64,000 nt of DNA from Deinococcus aestuarii (lineage in GTDB: Bacteria > Deinococcota > Deinococci > Deinococcales > Deinococcaceae), in contig NZ_JAHKSN010000021.1 of assembly GCF_018863415.1 (NCBI RefSeq), positions 27,520-91,519 of the forward strand, given 5' to 3'. This document shows positions 9,505 to 18,885 of this stretch, piece after piece (the stretch's first letter is position 1; each line of letters opens with the position of its first letter). The notes beneath the pieces were generated by a model. It ran no database searches and was not told the DNA's origin. It worked only from the letters and a program-made list of their open reading frames with translations. A program made the position numbers and the translations under genes.

Positions 9505-9886
9505 GGCCGTTCCCGACCCGTCGGGCGGGTGAGCACCGCCTCCGGACGCGGAGGCGGCCCAACGGTGCCGGCGTGCCCGGGCACAGGAACAAGCCCCGGT
9601 GGTCCACCCGCGTTGGCCGCCCCACCGAGGGCTCCGTCAGCTTTCCGGGCGCGCGTCGAGTTGCTGGCTCACCTGCTGCATGGTCTGCCAGGCCAGGCTG
9701 CTGGGCGACCTGCCCAGGCCGGGGAACAAGGTTCGCCGGCCGCGGGCCACGTCCCTGCCCGCCGCCCGCATCCCGCGACAGCGTGGCGGCAGGGGCGCCC
9801 GTTGAGAGAGAACAGCAAGAGAGGCTGACTAGCATGGGGCCGATGAAGCGCGGCAGGCCCCAAACCCTCAGAAAGACCCTACGCAG
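9505..9886 (+). other. Intergenic stretch with one hairpin
   Basis: No convincing gene lies here. An 8-bp perfect stem (CCGCCTCC with GGAGGCGG, 9536-9557) follows the PLD gene; it lacks a T tract and could be a weak terminator or a structured leader. Nothing else is recognised. Confidence 0.4.
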
Positions 9887-12800
9887 GTGACCCGCATCTA
9901 TGCCGGCCCGAACCACACGGTCAGCAGTTTGCCGAAGGGCCTGTTCGAGCAGCTCCAGGCCCTGCTCGAGGAGCGCGACGACGCCCTGGCGTTGGTCGAG
10001 GTCGTCAGCGACGGTGGGAAGCGCCGTCAGGCCGACTGCGTCATTCTCAGCCCCGGCGGCGTCGACGTCATCGAGGTCAAGGACAAGCGCAACCCGGTGA
10101 TCGGGAGCGCCAGCGGCACCTGGAAGACCGACGACGGCGGCGTTCTGAACGCGTTCAGCAATCCCAAGGGGGGACGCAAGGAGAATCCCTACCAGCAGGC
10201 CAACCGGATCGCCAAGGACGTTCACACCTGGCTGGGCGGGCGCCGCGGCGTGAGGGCCCACCGCCTGAAGGTCTACCCGCTGGTCCTGATTCCTGCGGCC
10301 CACCCGGAGTGTCGGATCGGTCCCGACAACTGGGTGAACCTCGCCCTGGGCAACGCCCAGCTCCTCGGCGCGCTGCGCGCCCTTCGCAGTGACGAGCGGG
10401 TCTGGGAGCCCGGGGACTACCTGGGTCTCCCCGAGGAACTCGGCCTGACCCCCATCGATGTCGCCGAGATCACCGGCAAGACCGTCGACCGCACCACCGG
10501 AACGGCGTTGCAGCGTGTTCAGGTGGAGGCCACTGGCCTGAAGCGACCCCTGCAGGTGGACACCCGCGGGAATTTCTCCTTCACGGTCCGCCCCGGCACG
10601 CGCCTGACCCTGCGCCTGCTGCCCTCCACCCTGCACGCGCCGCAGGAACGGGTGCTGGAGGTGGAAGCGGAGACGCGGCTCATCGAGTTGGGCGAACTCT
10701 ACTTCGACCCGGTGGTGTCCTCGCGGGGCGTGGCACAGGCCGAACGCGAGGTGCTGCAGCTCCAGGACCGGATGGAACAGATGCGGGCCGACCATGCCCG
10801 CGAGGTGCAGCGGCTGGTCGAGCAGGCGGAGCAGGCCCGGCGTCAGGCTGAGGAAGAAGTCCGGCGCGTGCAGCGCCGCCAGCATCAGGAGGCGCGGGAC
10901 CTCGAGCGGCTGCGGGCCCAGGGCGCCGCGGACCTCCAACGTGTCCGGCAGCTCGAGGCCCGGGTCACCGAGGCGGATGCCCAGCTCGCCGCACTCAGCC
11001 TGAACCGGCCGGAGGACCAGGCCCGCATCGCGGAGTTGCAGGCCGAGCGGCAGGACCAGCTCGGCCGCATGGAGGCCCTGCAGCAGGCGGCCGCACGCGG
11101 GGAGCAGCAGACCCGGGAGGCCGAGGAGCGAGCGGCGGCGACGATGCGCGACCTCGCCCGCCTGCAGAGCGAACTGCCTGGCCACCTCGAGCGGCTGCGC
11201 GCCCTGGAGGCGGAGCGTGACCAGCAGCAGGCGGAACTCGGGGCCCTGCGCGCCGAGCATACCCGGGTGCAGCAGGAACTCGCCGAGGCGGCCGCGCGGC
11301 AGGCTGGCCAGGAGGTCTTTGCCCGGCAGGTGCAGGCCGCCCGCAGGCGCCTGGAGTCCTGGAAGACGCGTGCCCAGCAGGCGCAGCGGGCGCTGGAGGC
11401 AGCCCAGCAGGCGCAGGCTGACCTGCTCGAGCGCGAGCGGGAAAGTGCCCGGCAGGCGCGGCAGCAGCAGGAGGCGCAGTTCCAGCGGCGGGAAGCCGAC
11501 CTGCAAGAGCAGCTGGAGGGCGTGCTGGCACGCCTCGAAGCCCTCAGCGCCGCTTCCGCTGCCCCGGCCGGCGGTGTCATGGCCCGTGCCGTCGCGTGGC
11601 GTCAACGTGACCGCGCCGGCGCCCGCTCGCCCCTCGCGCGCATCGCGGTGGACAAGCTCCGGGGCGGCCAGATTCCCCCGGGGGCCTCGTTACCCGAGCG
11701 GCCTGCCGCGGAACCTGACCCGGCCGCCTGGAACCTGGAGCCGGGGGCGCTGGTCACCCGCATGGAGGGGTTGCTGGAGCGCTGGGGCCAGCAACTGCCG
11801 CTGCTCCCGGCCGCCGACCAGCCCCTGCGGCGCAGCATGCAAAAGCGCATCCGCGACGCCCTGGAAGAGTTGCAAGAGGCTCTGGGGGACGGCGACCCCG
11901 GGGAGACGCTGGCGGAGGCGCGCCGGGTGATGGCCTCGCTGGTGCCGGAAGGGCCGGGGAACGCGGCTCCGGCTGCCGCCTTGCCGCGCGACGTCGTGCT
12001 GCTGACCTCGGATCAGGGCCTGTCCGCCGACGCCCGCCCCTGGGTGCTTCACGGCGGCGTCCTGCGTGACCTGGAGACCGGCGAGGACATGGATCTCACG
12101 GTTCCCGGCCTCGAGGAGGGCCGTCTTCCGGCCGAGCTGGACGGCCTGGTGGGGCTGCGGGAGGGCCCGGCCTTCGTGCCGGTGTGGGCTCTGCCGCCCG
12201 AGCGCCAGGTCGAGGCGTGGTTGCCCGACAGCTGGTCGGCCTCGCTGGTGGACGCCCTGGCCGGAGGACCGGAGGCCCTCGCGGACCGGGCCGCGCGGCT
12301 CTCCAAGGCACAGTTTCGGGTGGTCTGCCGCTCCCTGCCCCTGGAGACCCTGCTGGATTGGACCGGCCGGACCTGGCCCCCGGAACTGCCGGGCGCCCTG
12401 CACGACGCCGTGCTCGCGCGCTTCGCGCAGGACCTGCAGGCGCGGGGCGTCTCGCCCCGCCCCGTGCCGGTCCGGGCGGAGCAGGTGCAGCGGGCCCTGC
12501 ACCTGGGCGACCTGGAAGCGGTCCCTGCCCCCGAGCACGCGGGCGCGCGGGACGGCGTGAGCGTCCCCCTGGGCAGTCTGGACCTGGACCCCCGGGTGGT
12601 GGCCGGGCTCGACCCCCGCGCGCGTGAGGGCGGGCTCTACCTCCACCAGGCCCTCTCCCTGGGGCTGATCCGCGGGGCGCGCGCGGGCGGGTACGACGTG
12701 GTGCTCTCCACCCCGACGGCGAGCGGCAAGACCCTGGCCTTTTTGCCGGGCGTCCTGGAGGGCGTGCTGCACCAGGGGGGCAACGCGCTCTTCCTCTACC

Positions 12801-15352
12801 CACTGCGCGCCCTCTCGGCCGACCAGCTGCAGACGCTGGAGGGCGTCCGGAGACGGATGGGAGACGACGCGCCCTCCCTGGGGCGGCACTACGGCGGAGA
12901 AGACGTGGATCCCACCGACGGCGTGCCCCGCCTCCTGGTGGCCACGCCCGACAAGCTGAACCACGCCCTGGACCGCCCGTGGGTCCACGCCTTCGCGGCG
13001 GGCCTGCGCTACGTGGTGCTGGACGAGGCGCACACCTACCGCGGCCCCTTCGGGGCGCACATGTCGGGCTTCCTGCGCCGCCTGCTGGCCCTGTGCCCGG
13101 TGCCGCCCACCCTGATCCTCTCGTCGGCCACCCTGCAGAACACGGTGGCCTTTGCCCGGCTGCTGACGGGGCGTGACACCTTCCGGGTCGCCGGGGCGTC
13201 CACCGCGCCCCGCTACCCCCGCCACCTCTACGTGGCGCAGCCGCGGGCGGGGAGGACGCACCGCTCGCACCTGGGAGCCCTGCGGGGTTTCGGCGACGTG
13301 ATCCGCCAGCGGCAGGGCAAGGGGCTGATCTTCGCGGGGAGCCGGGCGGCGTCGCGCGAGATCGCGCGCGAGCTGCGCCACGAGGCGGACCACCGGGCGG
13401 CCCCCACAGCCTTCGCCTTCTACAGCGGCATGCAGAACTACCACGCCGAGCTTGAGCGGCTGCGTGACCAGGACGCGCGGCCCCTGATCGCGGCCTCCAC
13501 CAGCACCCTGGAAGCCGGGATCGACATCGGAGACCTGGACATGGTCGCGGTGGTGGGCTTCCCGCGGTCGCGCAACAGCTTCAAGCAGATGGTCGGCCGG
13601 GCCGGGCGCGCCGGGACCGGCCACCTCGCCTTTCTGCCCGGCGACTCGCCGGCGGACTTCTACTACGCGCGCCCCGACACCCTGCGTCACCTGCTCGCCC
13701 GTGACAGCGAGCCGGTCTACCTCCACCCCCACAACCCCATCCTGGTGAGCGGGCACGTCGAGCGGGCCCGGTACGAGGCGGAGTGCGCCGGGCGTGACTC
13801 CGGGCCCGCCCTGCTGCACACCCTCTTCCCCGAGGGGCTGCACCCCGAGGACCAGGAGGCCCTGCGCCCGGTCTTCGACCTCCCGGTGCACCGGGTCCGC
13901 GCCCCCCTGCTGCGTGGCGACGGGACCGAGCCCCACGTGGTGGTCGCCGTGGGCGGCGCGGGCCAGCCCCGACCCGACGAGCTGAACCTCACCGCCACCG
14001 AGGAGGCTGACTGGCTGCTCGAGCGCCTCAGCCCGGAGGCCGCCTACCGGGAGTGGCCCCGCGAGGGCCGCGCGGCCCGCGGCGACCGCTTCTACCGGGT
14101 GCTGAGCTGGCGGCGCGGCACCCTGCGGGACGAACCGGGGGCCTTCGCGCAACCGGTCGTGATCATCGCCGTTCGGGACGTCACGGAGAATACCTTGGCC
14201 CCCGAGGAGGTGCTCGCCTGCCGGGTGAGGTCGCCGGAGGAGCGCGCGCTCCCGCCGGGCCGGTACGCGCCCCGCACCCGGACGGCGAAGATCCGCCTCG
14301 GGGCGCTGCCCACCCGGCTGGACGAGGCGGTGGCCTGCGGTCCGCTCTCCCTGGAGGTCGGCGTCGGTGAGGTGAGGCTCGCCGACGGTGGGGCGGAGTG
14401 CGCCGAGCAGGTGGCCCAGGCCCTGTGCGAGTCCACCGGCCGCCGCTTCCGGTCCCCGAGGATGAGGCGCCGCGAACCCGTGGCCGTCGAGGTGCTGGAC
14501 CGTGAGCGGGTCCGGCAGCACGCCTGGCAGGTGGGCTCCCTGGTGCCCTGGACGGCGCGCCTCCCGTGGGCGGCCTCCTGCCGCCCGGACGACCCGCTGT
14601 GGACCGCCTACACCCTCCCGGAGCGGATGACCACCACCCTGCCGGACCTCCTGGCCCAGGCACCCGGGCGGGACCGGCCCCGGCACCTGCCGGACCTGGA
14701 CCCCCGGCGGCCGGTCCCGGTGCTGCAGGTCAGCCTGCACGAGCACGAGCTGCAGGTGGCCGGCCCCTGTTCGTGTGGGGGAAGCACCACCCTGCGTCCC
14801 TTCTGGGAGGAGCACTGGACGCCGGTGTCCGAGCAGCTGCCGGCGCTTCCCGAGGACCCCCGGCGCTGGGAGGCCCACGACCTGGAGCGGCACACCTTCG
14901 CCACCGACATGGCGCGGCTCACGCTCCGGGGAGGAGACGGCGCCTCGCACCGCGCCCTGATGCTCGCGCTGGTCAAGGCCATCCCGGACCTGCTGGAGGT
15001 CGATCCCCAGGAATTCGGCGTGGGCGTGGTGGCCTGCCCGGAGGTGGGCGACCTGGAGCTGCTCGTGTGGGACGTGACCCCGGGCGGGACGGGCATCACC
15101 CGGGCGCTGGAGGACGCGTTGCCGGCGCTGATCGAGGCGGCCCGCGCCCTGCTGGGGCGCGCCCGGGCGTGCACCTGCGAGGGGGAGGGCTGCTTCGGGT
15201 GCATCCTGCCGCTCGAGCGCGTCGCCAACCTGATGGTCGCGCCCCCCGGTGACCTGGACGAGGCCAGGCGTATCGACGGCCTCGTGTTCTCGCGCTTTGC
15301 CGCGGACCTCGATCTGGCCGGGGCCCTGCGGCTGGGTGGAGGCGGCTCGTGA
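9887..15352 (+). CDS. Giant NERD-domain DEAD/DEAH helicase with DUF1998-like C-terminus
   Basis: This encodes 1821 residues. Residues of about 1-130 form a NERD nuclease-related domain (RQADCVILSPGGVDVIEVKD, a restriction-endonuclease-like core). A beta-rich carboxypeptidase-regulatory-like segment follows (about 200-270), then a long coiled coil (about 285-550). The superfamily 2 motor has motif I TPTASGKT near 941, VLDEAHTY near 1043, LSSATLQN near 1077 and a VGRAGRAG motif VI. The C-terminus has Cys clusters (CSCGG near 1627, CTCEGEGCFGC near 1762) typical of DUF1998 helicases. It is probably a DNA-processing motor in an anti-invader system. The stop overlaps the next gene's GTG by four bases. 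DpdJ-like is my best family guess; DISARM DrmA and Druantia DruE also have DUF1998 but lack this architecture. Confidence 0.85.
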   Translation: MTRIYAGPNHTVSSLPKGLFEQLQALLEERDDALALVEVVSDGGKRRQADCVILSPGGVDVIEVKDKRNPVIGSASGTWKTDDGGVLNAFSNPKGGRKENPYQQANRIAKDVHTWLGGRRGVRAHRLKVYPLVLIPAAHPECRIGPDNWVNLALGNAQLLGALRALRSDERVWEPGDYLGLPEELGLTPIDVAEITGKTVDRTTGTALQRVQVEATGLKRPLQVDTRGNFSFTVRPGTRLTLRLLPSTLHAPQERVLEVEAETRLIELGELYFDPVVSSRGVAQAEREVLQLQDRMEQMRADHAREVQRLVEQAEQARRQAEEEVRRVQRRQHQEARDLERLRAQGAADLQRVRQLEARVTEADAQLAALSLNRPEDQARIAELQAERQDQLGRMEALQQAAARGEQQTREAEERAAATMRDLARLQSELPGHLERLRALEAERDQQQAELGALRAEHTRVQQELAEAAARQAGQEVFARQVQAARRRLESWKTRAQQAQRALEAAQQAQADLLERERESARQARQQQEAQFQRREADLQEQLEGVLARLEALSAASAAPAGGVMARAVAWRQRDRAGARSPLARIAVDKLRGGQIPPGASLPERPAAEPDPAAWNLEPGALVTRMEGLLERWGQQLPLLPAADQPLRRSMQKRIRDALEELQEALGDGDPGETLAEARRVMASLVPEGPGNAAPAAALPRDVVLLTSDQGLSADARPWVLHGGVLRDLETGEDMDLTVPGLEEGRLPAELDGLVGLREGPAFVPVWALPPERQVEAWLPDSWSASLVDALAGGPEALADRAARLSKAQFRVVCRSLPLETLLDWTGRTWPPELPGALHDAVLARFAQDLQARGVSPRPVPVRAEQVQRALHLGDLEAVPAPEHAGARDGVSVPLGSLDLDPRVVAGLDPRAREGGLYLHQALSLGLIRGARAGGYDVVLSTPTASGKTLAFLPGVLEGVLHQGGNALFLYPLRALSADQLQTLEGVRRRMGDDAPSLGRHYGGEDVDPTDGVPRLLVATPDKLNHALDRPWVHAFAAGLRYVVLDEAHTYRGPFGAHMSGFLRRLLALCPVPPTLILSSATLQNTVAFARLLTGRDTFRVAGASTAPRYPRHLYVAQPRAGRTHRSHLGALRGFGDVIRQRQGKGLIFAGSRAASREIARELRHEADHRAAPTAFAFYSGMQNYHAELERLRDQDARPLIAASTSTLEAGIDIGDLDMVAVVGFPRSRNSFKQMVGRAGRAGTGHLAFLPGDSPADFYYARPDTLRHLLARDSEPVYLHPHNPILVSGHVERARYEAECAGRDSGPALLHTLFPEGLHPEDQEALRPVFDLPVHRVRAPLLRGDGTEPHVVVAVGGAGQPRPDELNLTATEEADWLLERLSPEAAYREWPREGRAARGDRFYRVLSWRRGTLRDEPGAFAQPVVIIAVRDVTENTLAPEEVLACRVRSPEERALPPGRYAPRTRTAKIRLGALPTRLDEAVACGPLSLEVGVGEVRLADGGAECAEQVAQALCESTGRRFRSPRMRRREPVAVEVLDRERVRQHAWQVGSLVPWTARLPWAASCRPDDPLWTAYTLPERMTTTLPDLLAQAPGRDRPRHLPDLDPRRPVPVLQVSLHEHELQVAGPCSCGGSTTLRPFWEEHWTPVSEQLPALPEDPRRWEAHDLERHTFATDMARLTLRGGDGASHRALMLALVKAIPDLLEVDPQEFGVGVVACPEVGDLELLVWDVTPGGTGITRALEDALPALIEAARALLGRARACTCEGEGCFGCILPLERVANLMVAPPGDLDEARRIDGLVFSRFAADLDLAGALRLGGGGS

Positions 15353-18300
15353 GGGCCCCGGCCGCCGGCCTCGCGGCCCGCGTGGGCTGGGAGCCCCGCG
15401 GGTGGCCGCAGGGTTCCCCCTGGGTGGGCCTGCCCTTTCACCTGCAGCAGGCCCTGCTGGGCCTCGCCCGGCGGGACGGCGCACCGCTGACCGTGGGGGG
15501 GGACGGGCGCCTGCTCGCCGGGGCCGAGGTGGGGGTCACGCTCGCGGCGTGGACTGAGGGGGCCGTTCAGGGGCTCGGCGAGGACGTTCACCCCCTGACT
15601 CCCGGGGGGAACGTCCTGCGTCGGGCGGGAATGGCCCAGCTCGAGCGGTGGCTCCCCACCCCGGGGGGCCTCTCGCCCGTGCCGGCCATGCCGCTGCACT
15701 GGACCGCCGGGGAGCAGGAGACCGAGCTCGAGCCGGAGATGCTGCTCTCGGCCGCGCGCCCCCGGTCCCTGCAGCGCCGGCTGAAGAAGGCCGGGCTGAC
15801 CCTGCGCCCCGAGGGACCCCACTGGGAGCGCTGGCTGACCGCGGGGCCGGTGCAGGTGCGGCTGTGGTCGCTGGCCTGGCTGGCGCGGCTGGGCGAGGCG
15901 ATCGCCGACGGGCAGGCCACGCTGCGGGTCCGGCTCCTCGGGGACGACCCTCTGCCCTGGCTGGGTCTGTGGGATGCCCTGGAACTGCTGGTGGCGACCC
16001 GCGCCCTGCGCGGCCAGGAGTGGGCGCTGCCGGACGTCGTCGTGGACGCCCCCTCCCCCGGGGAACTGGAGGGGCTCTACCTGGGGGCGCACCTCACGCG
16101 CGGAGCGCGCGCCCCGCTGGCAGCCCTGCGGTGGACCCCGGTGCAGACGGCGGACGTGGTGGTGGGCGCGGTGGACGCGGTGGCCCCGGCCGAACTGGGC
16201 GCCTTCTGGGCCGCAGAGACGGTCTTGCAGCGCGTCGAGGCCGTCCAGCACCAGATGACACAGCCCGAGGGCATCGGGCGGGCGGTCGTCTGGCCCCGCG
16301 AGGTGCTCGACTTCATGTTCTCGCGCTTCCTGGGGCACCCGGCCCTGCGCGACGAGCAGGCGGAGGCGCTCTCCCGGGCGCTGGGGGACGAGCACCTGCT
16401 GGTCATCCTGCCCACCGGGTACGGCAAGAGCGCGATCTACCAGATGGTGGGGCTGCTGCAGCCGGGCGTCACCCTGGTGGTGAGCCCCCTCAAGGCCCTG
16501 ATCGAGGACCAGCTCGCGCATCTGCGGGAGCTGGGCGTGGTGGGGGCGGCGGGCATCACCGGCGACACTGCGGATCAGCGGAAGGTGCTCGGGCAGTTCG
16601 GCAGCGGGCGCTACCGCCTCTTCTACTGCGCACCTGAACGTCTGGGCACGCACGAGTTCCGCCGCTACCTCGAGCAGCTGCTCTCCGCCAACCAGGTGGC
16701 CCAGATCGCCGTGGACGAGGCGCACTGCGTCTCGGAGTGGGGACACGACTTCCGCAGCTCCTACATGGACGTGCGCCGGCTCAGCCATGAGCTGGGCGCG
16801 AGGACCGGGCAGCCCGTGCCGATCCTGGCCTTGACGGCGACCGCCTCGGACCAGGTGCGCCAGGACGTCATGCGGGCGCTGGAGATCCCGCGCGACAACA
16901 CGGTGCATCACCACAGCAGCGACCGGCCCGAGCTGAGCTTCAGCGTGCACGCGGTGGATGGCCGTCAGGGACCCCAGGCCCGGCTGACGGCCCTGACGAA
17001 CGTCTTCCGCGAGGTTCTGCCACGGCTCTTCCCGAAGGACCTGCTTGGTCGGCGGCGTGAGGATGCCCGCTTCGAGGCGGGTGCGGTCGTGTTCGTGCCC
17101 TACACCGAGAACCGTGAGCGGGCCCTGTTCCGCGGCAACAACTCGGTCGTGGCCGAGCATCTCGGGACCGTCTTCCCGGCCGGACACCTGGGTGTCTCGG
17201 GGAGCGTGTCGCCGGGGGCGTGTCCCCGTTGCGGCAGCCACGCGTTCTTCCTGGATTACGGGCGGCCGTACTGCACCCGTTGCGAGGCCCACTTCGAGCG
17301 GCAGGAGATCAACACCCTGCCGGCGGCGAGCTGGAATGCGCGGGTGGCCCAGACCCAGCAGGATTTTCTGGACAGCCGCCTGCCGGTCCTGGTCTCCACC
17401 AAGGGCTTCGGCATGGGCGTCGACAAGGCGAACATCCGTCTGGTCGCCCACCACGTCATGTCGGGCAGCCTGGAGGGCTACTACCAGGAGGCCGGACGTG
17501 CGGGGCGCGACGGTCAGCATGCCCACGTGGCGATGGTGACGGTGCTGCCACACGCGGGCTGCCGGGCAGAGTGGCTGGACAGTGGCCGGCTGACGAACCT
17601 CAAGCCCGGCGAACCCGTTCCACTCCCGTGCCTGAGTCGGAACGCCGACGGGTACCACAAGCTGGAGTGTCCCTACCGGCTGACCGAGCTGTGCGATCTG
17701 GGGCAGCAGGCGGCCTTCATCAACAACAGCTTCCCCTCGGCCCGCGAGGAGTTCGACAAGATCAAGGCGATCACGGCGCAGGTGGAAGGGCGGCGCACCG
17801 TGGACGTCTTCTGGGCCAAGGGCAAGGGCGGCCAGCACGATCAGCGGGTCACCGAGCGTGCGCTGGCGCGCCTGGTCGCGCTGGGGCTGGTGCGGGGCTA
17901 CCAGAAACGGACCTCCTGCTACGTGGTGACCATCAACCCCGACTGGAAGGCGGCGGAGGCGGTCGACGCCCTGGAGCAGGAGCTTCGAGCCTACGACGAG
18001 ATGAGCGGCTCCCCGGGAGCCTCGCTGCGCCGCTTCGAACAGTGGCGGGCCTCCATGCTGACCGGCCCGAAGGGCTACGTGACCTACGGGGCCCCACGGC
18101 TGCTGGAGACGCTGTACACGACGGTGCGCGACGCGCGGCTGGCGAGCCTGCTCAACCTGTACCGCTTCGCGGCGCTCTCGCCGGGCGAGTGCCGCCGGGC
18201 CTTCCTGCGCAGCGCTTTCGAGACGACTCCGCTCGACCAGGACTACGCCTGCGGCTTTTGCGACTCCTGCGTCCCGGACCTGGCCTTTGAGGTGGAACGG

Positions 18301-18885
18301 GCCCGCCAGCCCCTGAGTGCCCAGGAGAAGGAACTGATCGCGGTCGGGGAAACGTTCGAGGCGTTGCAGGGCGGGGCCTTCAAGCTTCCCCACGTCGTCG
18401 CCTTCCTGGAACAGTGCGTGGCCGCCGGGGCCGCGACCAGCATTCTGGGCCGCGCGACCTACCTGCTGGAGCAGCGGCCCAACGACCTCACCCTGCTGTT
18501 TGTGGGCTCGGCGTTGCAGGCGCAGGCCGGGAAACTGGAGGGCGCCGGTCAGCTGGTGGAGCGGGCCGTCACGGTCATGCGCCGGGGCCCCCCCTCCGCC
18601 GAGCAGCTGCATGCCTACCTCGCGGCACTGCAGGAGACCCAGCCCGGGCTGGTGGTCCGGGTGTGCGCGGCCGTGGGCGGACCGTTCGACGACCCCAGGG
18701 GCAAGCCGCTGGCGGTCGAGGTGCTGCGCCAGGAAGAGCCTGGGTTGGCTGATCGTCTGCAAAGAAGCTGGGCGCTGCTGGGGATGGTGCGCCACGCCCA
18801 GGGACTGCTGGACGTGGCCGGTCCGGTGACGAGACCGAAGACGACAACTCAGGGCGCGCGGCGCCAGGAAAAGGTGAGGAAATGA
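15349..18885 (+). CDS. RecQ-like helicase with extra N-terminal domain and inserted zinc ribbon
   Basis: This encodes 1178 residues. The first 310 residues are unrecognised. A RecQ-type motor follows: PTGYGKS near 354, VDEAHCVSEWGHDF near 453 and QEAGRAGRDGQ near 712. Between motor halves there is an inserted four-cysteine zinc ribbon (CPRCGS, then CTRCEA, about 624-645), which ordinary RecQ lacks. A RecQ zinc-binding element with CGFCDSC sits near 967, and a helical tail follows. This layout resembles DpdF of the dpd clusters more than housekeeping RecQ (about 600 residues). The GTG start overlaps the upstream stop, and its own stop overlaps the next ATG, so the three genes form one translationally coupled unit. 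Confidence 0.85.
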   Translation: MRAPAAGLAARVGWEPRGWPQGSPWVGLPFHLQQALLGLARRDGAPLTVGGDGRLLAGAEVGVTLAAWTEGAVQGLGEDVHPLTPGGNVLRRAGMAQLERWLPTPGGLSPVPAMPLHWTAGEQETELEPEMLLSAARPRSLQRRLKKAGLTLRPEGPHWERWLTAGPVQVRLWSLAWLARLGEAIADGQATLRVRLLGDDPLPWLGLWDALELLVATRALRGQEWALPDVVVDAPSPGELEGLYLGAHLTRGARAPLAALRWTPVQTADVVVGAVDAVAPAELGAFWAAETVLQRVEAVQHQMTQPEGIGRAVVWPREVLDFMFSRFLGHPALRDEQAEALSRALGDEHLLVILPTGYGKSAIYQMVGLLQPGVTLVVSPLKALIEDQLAHLRELGVVGAAGITGDTADQRKVLGQFGSGRYRLFYCAPERLGTHEFRRYLEQLLSANQVAQIAVDEAHCVSEWGHDFRSSYMDVRRLSHELGARTGQPVPILALTATASDQVRQDVMRALEIPRDNTVHHHSSDRPELSFSVHAVDGRQGPQARLTALTNVFREVLPRLFPKDLLGRRREDARFEAGAVVFVPYTENRERALFRGNNSVVAEHLGTVFPAGHLGVSGSVSPGACPRCGSHAFFLDYGRPYCTRCEAHFERQEINTLPAASWNARVAQTQQDFLDSRLPVLVSTKGFGMGVDKANIRLVAHHVMSGSLEGYYQEAGRAGRDGQHAHVAMVTVLPHAGCRAEWLDSGRLTNLKPGEPVPLPCLSRNADGYHKLECPYRLTELCDLGQQAAFINNSFPSAREEFDKIKAITAQVEGRRTVDVFWAKGKGGQHDQRVTERALARLVALGLVRGYQKRTSCYVVTINPDWKAAEAVDALEQELRAYDEMSGSPGASLRRFEQWRASMLTGPKGYVTYGAPRLLETLYTTVRDARLASLLNLYRFAALSPGECRRAFLRSAFETTPLDQDYACGFCDSCVPDLAFEVERARQPLSAQEKELIAVGETFEALQGGAFKLPHVVAFLEQCVAAGAATSILGRATYLLEQRPNDLTLLFVGSALQAQAGKLEGAGQLVERAVTVMRRGPPSAEQLHAYLAALQETQPGLVVRVCAAVGGPFDDPRGKPLAVEVLRQEEPGLADRLQRSWALLGMVRHAQGLLDVAGPVTRPKTTTQGARRQEKVRK

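Noticed and set aside
9536..9557. Rho-independent terminator
   Set aside because: The stem is good but no T tract follows on either strand, so I list it only as a hairpin.
11690..15484. A 1264-residue minus-strand frame
   Set aside because: Low-complexity shadow opposite the NERD helicase, without any protein motif.
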